Positions 44,501 through 56,549 of a DNA stretch of 64,000 nt are shown here, piece after piece. The position numbers and the translations under genes were made by a program. The DNA lies in the NCBI GenBank assembly GCA_012845835.1, contig JABAKD010000025.1, forward strand, positions 18,837,476-18,901,475. Reading direction: 5' to 3'. How positions within the stretch are numbered: the first letter of the stretch is position 1; each line of letters opens with the position of its first letter. The notes below the pieces were generated by a model that made no database searches, was not told where the DNA came from, and saw only the letters and a list, made by a program, of their open reading frames with translations. This stretch comes from Undaria pinnatifida (Eukaryota > Sar > Phaeophyceae > Laminariales > Alariaceae).

Positions 44501-46934
44501 TGCTGTACAGCATAGCAATGTTGTGGCAAGTGGTGATGATGTCCCGCGCAGCATCCGTACATACTTTGAATGTCCCTGCCAGGTGTCGCGCTTCCGGATA
44601 CCGTTGCCCTTGCAGCAGGTGTAGATATTTATTCCGTGCTGGTACCTCGTAACACGCACGACGACACCCACCCACTCGGACAAATTTCCGAGCTACTTTT
44701 GTCGACGATGGAAAGGGAGAGTGCAAACACCGAGCGATGCGTCGGTGGAAAAAAAATCGACGAAAACTGTCTAAGCAAACATATAAATGCACCCCTAGTC
44801 ATACAGATGTATATTGGGGCATTAATTAGCTGTTGCGCTGTTGCGCGGGCGCAACATTTGGGTCAACATAACCGTTTTGCGCAACAGTCACCGCGAGGCT
44901 GGTTGCGTGCAGCGCAAAACGCGATTTTGGGCGCGCAACATTTTTCGCTACATGCATTTTTTTTTGTTGCGCGTTTTTTTTCGCCGCAGCACTTTTTGTC
45001 CTAATGGCCATACTTGAACACTTTTTTAGCCCCTTTTCCTAATCGCCATAGTCAAGAACAAATATTAGCCACCTTTTTCTGTTCGCCGTAGTAGCCGAAA
45101 ATACATTCAAGGCTTTTTTCGGTATTCGCCGTACGTGAAGTTTGGGTAGGCACGATTTTTGGTATTCGCCGTGGGTGTTTTTATTATCTTGGTTATTTTA
45201 TCGGTAGACCTGGGTGCAGCGATGTTGGCCCCGAGCTACTTCTGACTTTGGGGGTGTAAGTGCGATCAGCTCGTTTCTGCTGGAAGGCATTCGCAGGCAT
45301 CCTGATACACGCCTTTTCGAGGTTCGGGAGGCGTTGAATTAAACGCAGTTTCGTTGCTTGGTTTTCAGGCGTATAGTCGCGCATATATTGCAAAAAAATC
45401 GCATCCGGCGGCCCTCCAGGGCTCCTCAGGGGGCCTTTTTCGTCGATGGACCTGGGTGCAGCGATGCTGGCCCCGAGCTACTCCTGACTTCGAGAGTTTG
45501 AGTGCGATTATATCGTTTCTGCTTCAAGACACCCGAAGGCATCTTGATGCAAGCCTTTTTGAGGTTCGGGAGGTGTTTAAATGCTGGTCGTTACTGGGGT
45601 TTCAGGCGTGTATTCGCGTGTATATCGCAATTTTTTCGCCTCCGGCGGCCCTGCGGGGGGCTGGGGCTCTTGCGGCATGCAACAGACGCCGAACCACTAA
45701 TTAATGCCCTGGTGTATATTATACAAATATAAATACACTCCAGCTGTGAGATCGAAGATTTTGTCGAAAGTCATATTTGCAAGCTGTGTGTGATACTCCG
45801 ATCGCGCGTGTTACTAGGTGTGTGTCCTCATTTAGGATTTAGGTCGGCTACTCATATATAAGTAATTTACCCATAGTTTTTATACCATTAGTAAATCGTT
45901 TTTTTTCACACTGCTACTTTCCAGCTTCTGGACAAAAGCGGTGGCCACAGATGTCGTCCCTTCCCCCCCCCGGTTCTTACCTTTAATTTGCATCGCGGAT
46001 AGGGTTCAGCAATCAGTAGAGCTTGCCAATTTCTCGACAACATGGTTGACGCACACTGTGTACGAGACGAAGGAGGTTTCACCGTACATTTATTGTTGCG
46101 TTTCATTGAGTAAGGATTAGGGTTGGGGTTCTAGGGTATAGCAAACCCTTACATCTATGCGACCTAAAGCCCTCCCCCTCCGCCCCCCGCCCCCCCCCGA
46201 CACTTCCCCCCCCCCCTCCCCCACAAGAAGGATTTATAGTTTCCACGCACAAATTGACCTGCCCCACCCGTCCCCTCCCCCCCCTCCCCCCCTCCCGCCA
46301 CCCTTTTGATCAAATCAGGCCCCCACGTCCTTAAAAACTCCGCCCTCCCCTCACCGGTTATTCGATTTACAGGATTCACTTCATAAACTGATGCTTTTCC
46401 TTCCACAGCTGTCAGATTTTGTCCCCTTCAGAAACGGGTTTTATAGTTTCCGCGCACAGACTGCCTAACATGACCCTGTTGACCCTGATAGCTACACTGT
46501 AGTTGCAAGGGGAGTCGCCGACCTATATCCTTTATGAGGACACACAACCCGTAATACGCGCGATCGTAGTATCACACACAGCTTGCAAAGATGAGCTTCG
46601 ACAAAATATTCGATCCCACAGCTGGAGTGTATTTTCATTTTTTTTATATATATCCTGTACAAGTTGAAGAGTATGTCAACCATGTTGCCGAAAAAGTGGC
46701 AAGGTACCCTCTCAGCAATCCAACTGCTCGTTGATTTTCATCGAGTATATACCAGGTATCAGATCCCAACCCGACCAGCAGCCTAAGCCCTAGTATAGCC
46801 CGAAAATCATACGGGCTGGGGTGGGATCAGGGTACGAGTATAAAATACAATAATTTGGATACGGGTGCATGGCTTATGCACGTACATAAGTTAGGGGTGT
46901 ATATTTTATTCACTAGCCAAGGCCACCAATTTCG

Positions 46935-47012
<78 letters not shown>

Positions 47013-50000
47013 TTATCCTCCGGTGGATGGGGGAAAATAAGGCTTAAGCTCACCACACTTCCGTGTGTTTTCATGCACGTGCTACGAGTAACTCGATTGT
47101 ATTCGAAATCCAGCGCTAGCCGGCGTGTCCTCGTATCCTTCACTTCCCGTGGTAGCGACAGCGCGAGCTGCCCTTGCCGGCGGTCAACGTTTCTACTCCA
47201 GTAGCGCAAGCTGCCGTTTTTTACGGGTGCATGAAAACGTCGATCCGGCCTGATCCCCGGGGATCAGGTGGGGTGGGTTCATACGAATGTCATTTCCATT
47301 GTATATGCCGGTGTGTCATTTCGGTGTGTCGTACCTGGTATGTTATTTTGGTTGTATCACATGTGACCCTCTTATTTGGGAGAAGATTGTGTTGCAAATT
47401 CAATCTAAATTTTTGTGTGTTGTCTTGCGTGTTAAATTATGCGGTAATCGCTGTTTACGCTGATTTTGAATTTGATTTTTTATCGTATACAAGCTGGGCC
47501 GGCCAAGACGCTCAAAATAGACCAATATCGCTGTGCTCCGCTCAGTTTTTCGAGTTCGGGCTTGAAATTTTGACACGCGATTCAGAACAGGCTCGCCGAG
47601 ACACTACTTGGCGAGCTCAAAAAAACAAAAATGAAAGTCCGTTGACTTTTCGTCCATTTCATGATCATAGAAAACGTTTAGCAGGCCGTATGTCGGCAGT
47701 TTTTGTTTTTTTTTTCGAGCTCGCCAAGTACTGTTTTGGTGAGCTTGGTCCAAATCACGTGTCAAAATTTCAGGTCCTAACTTCAAAAATTGAGAGGTGC
47801 ATGGCCAAGTTTCCACCAAAGTGCCTCTGGATAGAAATTTACATATAATTCAGGAATTCATCCATAACTTTCGAACGAAAGTGACCCATGAAATGAAAAG
47901 CATATGTCCCTACTCCTCGTCCCAAGATGTACATGCCCTAAAAAATTAAGCCAATTCCATCCACTTTGTATTTCGAGCAATTTTAGAGAAAGCAATACAA
48001 ACAAATCATGAAAAAAAAGGCTGAAACTAGGAAACGTGAGTGGCAAACACTTTTTTCGGCGCCAACTTCGCAGATTCTCAAGCTGGAGGGCTTAAAATGA
48101 CCACCGCATCTCGCTGATTACGAGGATATGCTCAGTTTGCAGTGGGTCACTGTCGTTCAAAAGATATGCCCGACTGACGGATTATGGCTTTCTTGGCCGG
48201 CCTAGCTTGTACCAAATGTGGGTATTGATTGTGATAATTGGTGCCGATACAGATGTACTGACACCGACATTGATGTTGATGTTTGCTCTTGATTTATGAC
48301 TTCAATTTGATTGCGAATTTTTACGTTAATTTTTGTTTTGGCAGGGCTGTTGAACTCTTGCTGGCGGCGTTGGAGAGGCTGGGGTTGAGGCTCCCCACAG
48401 AATGGTTGCGAGAGGTTTTGTTGGACGATGGAAGCTTTAAGGAGGAGAGCGGGGACGTGGGGGTGGCAACACAGTCCCCGGCACGCAAGCGCGGGGTGAT
48501 CTCCAGGCAGCAGACGGAAGGGAAAGTGGTAAGAGGATACATTTGTGTCGTCGTCGTATATTGCGCTGATCTGTTGTTGGTGTAGTTGATGTTGCTGTTG
48601 TTGTTGCTATTGTTGTTGCTGTTGTTGTTATTGTTTTTGTCGTCGTTGTTGTTGTTGTTATTGTTATTGTTGCTGTTGTTGTATTTGTTGCTGTTGCTGT
48701 TGTTGTCGTGGTTGTTGTTTGTTGTTCGTTGTGTGTTGCTGTTGTTGTTATTGTTGTTGTTTGTTGTTGTCGTGGTGCGATTGTAAAGTGTTAGTGTTGA
48801 TGGCAGTCCAATTTGCGACGTTTTCTTTCGCTACAAAACCTTCTTCACTGTACGCAGACGTGCCCCGAAACTGGCTTACGCACGAGACGCGGGGTAGCGG
48901 GCGCGTTTGTGTCTCGCTCTCCCTTAGTTCGTACAAGAGGGTAACGGCACCCGCCTGTTTTGTGGATGGCGCGGTCCTCCGCGGTGGTGCTGTCGTGGCG
49001 ATGTCATACGCGCACATGTCTTTCGGTTCCTCGCGTTCCCTTTCATAACTGAATTGAGCTGAACGGAGCTCGATTGCGTTGAGCTGCTGCGCTGCCGTTA
49101 TACTCCCCCCGTCCCCTCCCCACCTGGCGCTGTCATCCATAAGCTAGAAAGTGGGCACAAGGTGCAGAATTCCGTGTTACGAGCGGTTCTTGAAAGGATG
49201 CAGTTCACCCTTCATGCGACACGCCGAACACCTCACGGCGCTTCGCGCTTGGTGCAAACGATGTCTGCCTGGTTGGTGAAAACCCGACGTGCTCCGTCTC
49301 GGCATAGTAGGGGTGCGAGGGTCTATGGTCATACGATTACTGGTACGGCCATGCACAAACTGAGTACACCTCCCCCTCCCCTCCCCTCCATCCTCCTCTG
49401 TCTTTCGCCAGGTACGCATTCGTTTGGAAGGGGCAAGACTAACGTTCGGCGACATCCGCATCGTGGACAGCAAATACGCCTGCTACCGTATCACCATTGT
49501 TCCGTGCGCTGGGCCGCGGTGGGAGGTGCGCGCTCTCCTGTCCGACTTGTTTCAATATGTATACGAAGTATGGCTGTTTAGTTGCCGGTCTTGCGCAGAT
49601 TTTGTTTCCGTCTTGTGTCCACCTCTCGTGCGTTCGTGTTGTCTCCTCATGTATCTCTTTCTCGATTTCAGTCTCTATCTTGATCTCTGTATCTTCCTCG
49701 ATATCTGCCTCTTTCATCTGTCTTGTGTTTTTGTCGTTTTTTGTCTTCGGCTTGCCTTTGTCTTACGTCTCTCTGGAGTGTGTATTGTATTGGTTCTTTC
49801 TCTGTCTTGAGATCGTATCGTGTCAGTCTTGGTCTTATTTTTACCCTTGCCTTTGCTCAAGTTCTTTTTTTCCGTTTTTGCCATCAATCTCGTTCTGATT
49901 CTATTATCGTTATCATTCTCGTTCTCAATCTCGCTGTTTCTTTTTTCTGTTTCGTTTTATCGTCCGGCGGATGGGGAAAAATAAAGTATAAGCTCACCAC

Positions 50001-53000
50001 ATTTCCACGTATTTTGTTTCGTGTGTCAACGTAACTCAGTTGTCGTTCTCGTTCTCATGCTCACCCTCAATCTCGTTCACATTAGCGTTCTTGTTCTTAG
50101 TCTCACCCTCACCCTAATTCTCGTTCTCGATCTCGCTCTAATTTTCAACTCGTTCATTATCGCTGTCACTGCTGTTTTGCTGTGTCTTACGGTTGTGTCG
50201 GCTCCTTGACGCATGCCCACAGGTATGGAGAAGGATGGCAGACATAATTAAGCTCAGGACGGCCTTAACCAAGGTCCCCTTTGCTGACGGTGAGAGAGGG
50301 AAACATACCCCACCCCGCCCTATCCAAGTCAAGCAGTACAGCACACCTGTTAATTATAAGAAACAGGAGTACTGGCTTGGGGTGAAATTCTTCTTGTAAA
50401 TAAAGTGCGTTCGACACTATATTCAGTACAACGGCTCCCGAGGTTGTTAATTCAGCCTGGAGAAGAGTGCGTTCCACACTGACATCAGTGCACCCGCTCC
50501 CCGAGTTTCTTAGGTTCCTGTAAATTTCAGGCTGGCTTTCTTGTTGCCCTGTTTCTTATTAGGCGTGTTGTACTTTACCGTCTCTCTCGAATGTGTCGAA
50601 TGTGGACGTTAATTAATATCTTGCATTAGTATGAATTAATCAGAGCTTTTCACGGTTCACAAGCCGTCCCACTGGTCGGGTCGGGTCGGGTTGGGATGTC
50701 TTTGAATCTCACGGGCCGGGTCGGGTCAGGTCGCCCTGACCCGATTCGACCCGCGAGAAATCACCGGACCCGCAAAAAGCCCTGGAATTTTTGGATTATT
50801 TCACCCCCACACTGCAGTGTAGATGCCGTTTTTTTGTGTTTCGTGAAGTTTACTCAATTATTAATGCTTGTATATACGTGGCGGGGGCGGGGCATCGGTT
50901 TCGTTTTAAAAAAAATTGTTTCGCTGTATCATTAGCGGTATGACGCTTCGCAACGTTCAACGTCGGGCTACTTTGGCGAGTTTGGAGTTGATGACTGGCC
51001 CTTTCCCCCCTCCGCCTGCCCATCGTATTACTCTATTTTATGTGTAATGAAGGAGCGGGGTGCTTCTTTTTTTGTCCTCAATGGTTGACGCGACGAAGGA
51101 AAGAATGATGATTTTCCCTACCGACCTCCGTCCCTCTCCGCCCACCGTCCCTGCTTCCACCCCTTCCCCGTCCCCCCCCTTTCAACCTCCCTCCCCTCCC
51201 TAGTGGACCTCCCCCCCTTGCCTCACTCATACCGACGCAGCTTTGATGCGAGCCACTTAACGCGGCGGCGACGGCGCATCCAGCGCTTCCTTCAGGTGGC
51301 GCTCGCCCACCCGCCCCTCCGAGACTGCGATGCGCTGCTCTACTTTTTCTCCCCAGAATGTGAGGGACGGGGCGGTTTATGTTGGGATCTTTGTGGCGGG
51401 GGGCGCGGGGATAGGGGGGGGCGGGGGGCGGGGGGGGGGCACTCATTTGTTGCATGCTTTAGTCATTTGATAATTAACCGCGAATCCCTTTCGAGACGGA
51501 GCACCGTTCCTACACCTAATAGAGACACCTCCAACATTGTGCGCTCAGTACGTTTCTGCGGGGGGAGGGGGGGGGCGTACTTGTTTGTTGCTTGTAGTGA
51601 TTTGACCATTGACCACGAATCCCTTTCGAGACGGAGCTCCATTCCTACTCCTAACAGAGACAGGTTTTGGGATGGACGGGGAGATGGGTGTGCACCAGAG
51701 AGCGCCATGTGCGATACAGTGAGGCGTGAGATGTGAGCTAGGAGCTGAGCTGAGGCAAAGCATGGAAGTAATAGGAAAGGCAGTGTGAGGCAAGCGGTAT
51801 GACGGTGGGAGGGGAGGGGGTGTTTGTAATAGGTTTCGTTGTCGCTTAACCGCCTCCCTCCATCCCTCCCTCCCCTCTGCCTCTCCCCCTTATCCCTTTT
51901 TCTCCTCCCCTCACAGTCGTCGGCGCCATTCCCCCGCTCGCCGGAAACGAACCGCCTCCCCGCCTCCCTGGAAACCTCTCCGCCCCAAACCTGGCCTCGA
52001 CCACCGACTCTCTCTATGCCCCCGGCGCCGGCACTGCCACCTGGGGCGACGGTGCCCCCCAGCCCTCGGCCGTACGCTCTCGGCTAGCAGGGATTGGGAC
52101 AGGGGGGGGAGTGAAGGGGATATTAGGGGGTGGTAGCCCTGATCGGAACGCCCCCACAGGAGCTGGTGGCGGTGGTGGCGGTTGCGGTGGGGAAACCCCG
52201 GGGAGCAGCGACGACGAGGAGGGAGAAGCGGGGGTGCCGGGAGGGGGGTTGTCGGTGGCGGCAGCGGTGGCAGCGGCGGCAGTGGGTGATGGGAGTGGGA
52301 TGGGGGCAAGTGGGAGTGGGTGGGTCCCAAAGGGGCTGGACGGGGGAGTGCCGGCTTCTCCCCCTTCACCGCTGGGGATGTCTCAAGGGAGTTCTGGCGA
52401 GTTTTTTTACTGTTTTCACTTGTGTTTGTTATCATTTTTTAAATGTTTTTGGGGGGTTTTTCATATATGTTTAATGTGTTTAAAATGTATATGGATATAT
52501 ATTGTGTTTGGTATTTAAGCATTTTTAGAAGTGATGCGTATAGTGTATGCCCAAATGTTTATCTGGGGAGCCGGCGGCGGAGGCGCACCACGCGCACTTC
52601 GGCCCGGCTGCCCAATTATAACCCTGGGTTAGGCGATGATGTGCACATCACTTTTGGTTTGTTTAATTTGTTTTGTGGAGTATTCTTGCTTTGCTCTTAA
52701 ATGAACTGATCATGTGCTGTGTGTGATCACTAGAGCTGTAAGTCGGCACTACGTTAGCCACCGATTAGGAATGAGCCAGACTGTGGTCGTTTTCCGGAGG
52801 TGCCGACTACCCGACCTATTGGGTTTCCGTACTCGTGGGAAGCATTGATGCGGAGTACGTTTTTTTCTCTTTTCGGCGGGGCCCCCTCGGCCGAGGGAGA
52901 CTTATTTGGCTCTCTTGGTTTAAGTTGGTAAGTCGGCTCACCGTCAGCTGGTTCCACCAGCCAACTTGCCGACTAAAGTCACTTAGTTGACTGACGACAT

Positions 53001-53649
53001 CTATCGATTAGTTTTTAGTCGTGAAATCCTGCCGACTCACAGCTCTAGTGATGACGGACTTGCTCATGGCAACGATGAGTTAATGTGTGAACAACTTTAG
53101 TTTGGCCAATATTTTGGAAGCTGGACCAAGTCGTAGGCGCGGCTCTGGTTGCCACTGTGTAATGATGCCGACTTGTCGAAGCTACAGGTCGAACGCACAA
53201 TATACAGAACTCCGAGTTGCGATCACGATCATTGCGATACTGAATACGCACAATAGGCTCGCCTCGTTTTGCCTTTGAATATCCAACATAAAGTACTGTG
53301 TACTCGTACGAGGTGACTGCACGTTGACCACGTTTATGTATGTGCTGTATGCATGAGATTGGGACTTCATTTTCCGCAGCAGTGTGTGTTGGTTGGTGTT
53401 GACTTCTGTTGCGGTTGCTGTTGCTGGCCACATTCGAGGGTACCGTGATAGCGGAAGGTTTCGTGGAACCGCCCTATTGATGAAATTTGGTATGGCGTTA
53501 TGTTGAAGTTTCCAAGTTGAAGTTGAAGGTGCTGTTGAATTTGAGCTGATGTTGATGTTGAGCCCCCGTAGCAAGAAAGTAACGCGAAGGCGACGTATTA
53601 TCGGGGGGCACGTGCCAAATTTCGTGCCAGTTTTCGTTTTGTTGTTGCT

Positions 53650-53718
<69 letters not shown>

Positions 53719-56518
53719 GCTGCTGCTGTTGCTGTTGTTGTTGTTGTTAGTTGTCGTGGTTGTTGCTGTTGTTTTTGTTCTTGTCTTCGTGTTCGTTTTC
53801 CCTCTCTCCCTACCCCTTGTCCTCCTCCTGCACGCCCTCGCCCCAAGCCTTCCCTACCTCTCTCCCTTCCTCCGCCCCCCCCCCCCCCACCCCTCCCTCT
53901 CTCTCTTCCCCCTCACTGCTGTCGTGTGTAGGGCGAAAGGGCATGCACTACATGAAGAATGCCGTCATGACTGGGACGCGTCGAATAGCCCGCCACGTGC
54001 CCATGTCCATACCCAACTCCAAGACGATACAGCGCCACATTCCCATCCCCAAGGTACGCCTCTATTAGAGTGTTTGCGATTTTCATACGTTATTCTATTG
54101 GAGGCCATCTCACGGTAGAGTTGCGGCAGATTCTAAGAAATTTCTGAGCTCCTGACGTGAGCTTAATATCTTACATCACCCGAACTACGACTTCGAATGC
54201 GTTCGTTCGCGCAACCCGACCAAGATTTCTATGCGCTAGTCGTTAAGACAACTTTATATGCTGGTAAACATAATCCTATTGAGCGATAGTTTCACACTTG
54301 AGTAGCTCAACCGCTCACACAGATCAGATCGCTCAGATCGCTCAGACCGCTCAGACCGCTCAGAAAAAAACATTTGGTCACCGAAAATGGGCAACCCCTA
54401 TCTACCGTGGGATGCCTCTTGGGGTTGGAAGTATAAGAATGGTATTGAAACCGACGAACGTCATGTCCAACCCAAGGCCAACCAACCCACCCAAAAAGAA
54501 CGGGTTAGAGATTACAAGAGATGTGTTGGAGGATATCGTATTTCTAATGTAGTGTTTGGCGGTTTTACGGTGGGTTGGGTTGGCGTTGGATTGTGACTTT
54601 CGACGGGTGTCTGATATTATTGTCCTTTTTCAACCATGCTAGCTAACCCTAACCCTAACCCATAGGAAATACCGGTCGAGGTGCCCCCTGATGACTTGAC
54701 TGGGGTAAAATGGTTAGAAATGTTAAAAACAATGTGTATCACTGCGTTCGACGATACACCCCAAGGCCAACCGACCCACGAAAAAACAAGGTTACGAGCT
54801 GGCTCCAACGAAAGACGGAGCTTTTCGGTTTCGAAGTTGAAAACATTTCACACGTCGGACAGATTACCTATCTATCCAGATCTTCCAGGGAAGGTCTGTG
54901 TGGTCTAGCTCATGTTATCGGGATGGGAGCCGTACGATCTGCATGATCTAGCACATGTTTCCTGGATTGGATCTGTGCCCTACATACACGGATCCTGCAG
55001 AGCATCTCGTAACGGCAGCTACAGGATCTATTGTAGATGATCTACAGTAGATCGTCATCTGTCCGATGTCTGAAACTTTTGCACCCTCGTAGAGGACAAG
55101 TTGGAAAACGAAATTGGGCAGCGTTGTTCTTCATGGCCATATTACACGAAAAACGTTGTGATGGGGTCAGAATTGAAGAAATGAAGTCGTGTGTATAGGA
55201 AAACATATTTCTAACGTTTTTCTTTGCTGTATTTTTGTGGGTTGGGTTTGGCCTTGGATAGTGACGCTCGACGGTTTCAATACTATCATACTATTGTATG
55301 TTTCCTACCCTCCCTAATTTGGTATCCCGCGAACACCCTGTTAGTCGGTAGTTGGCCCCTGTAGAACGGCACTCCATATTTTTTGGAACAAACCACTTGA
55401 TGTTGAAGTAGTTTAGGGTCATTGTTGCAGTCCAGTAGCATTAGGATCACAAGGTTCCCGTTCGGGGTGTGGTTTGACTCGGAACCCCCGGGGGTGTCGC
55501 AAATCTGGTGTTTCTATGAACGGTACTATTAATGGTACGATAACGTAACAAAGGTCTTGCAGCCCAAAGAAAAAAAACATTGAGAAAGCCACCGCGCAAG
55601 TAACCAGGCACGTAACACCGACCACCCCTATCAATTTATTGTTTAGGTTACATGCAGGCATCGGCAGTCTCCAGCCGATGGTTCGGTAGTTCGATAGTTC
55701 ATTACCCTAGGGGTCCCCCAATGAGGCGGTATCCCGATATAAGGCGGTATCCCGGAATGAAGGTGGTCAAATCGCTTGGCGCGACTGGGGCATTGCACTT
55801 CTATCGCCGGGAATGAATGAGGCGGCTTCCCCCAATAAAGCGGCCGTACTGCTCTCGCACAACACCGTTCGATCACCTGGAATGAATAGGCGGGTTTCCT
55901 CAATAAGGCGGTCGTACTGCTCTGGCATATCACCGCCTTATTCGGGGACCCTTCGATAGGCTGTACCTGGTACGTGACCTTTTGGGAGGGGGATTCGGTA
56001 GTCCGTAGTTCGATAGTTTAATCGGTGGTGCGGTAGTAGGTGGCGTTTGTTTTAATAGTCAGCGTTGTTCAACTTGTCGGTGATCGGTACGAAAGCGGTA
56101 AATAATGACGTCAGTAGTTGGTAGAGAGAAAGGGATTTCGTGCCCGCAGTTAGTCGCTTAATTACCCCGGGATTTTTCTTCAAATCGGACAGGTACTTCA
56201 ACTACCGTAACGATGCGATTGAGTCAACGCACAGGGGTGCGATAGTTTTGAAAAAGTCGTTATCATTTTTCGTACGCACCCCTCTGTGATAATTCCGACA
56301 CGTGCGATAACTCCAATTCCTGTGCGATGACTCGCATCCTTTCGGTACAGTGGTACTGACCAATCGCCAATCGGAAAACTGTGGGCTCCAAAGCCGTTGC
56401 TGACTGTTAATCCTGACATCTCACGAACGAACACAACGTTATATAATAACTAACACAATTTACATACTAATAGTAATGCTGGCTAGCTAGCTAACTAAGG
56501 AGTATATAACTAACTGAT

Positions 56519-56549
<31 letters not shown>

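Noticed and set aside
47174-47848. 224-residue plus-strand ORF
   Set aside because: It crosses the left TIR of the 724-bp element and has no domain; it is better explained as chance.
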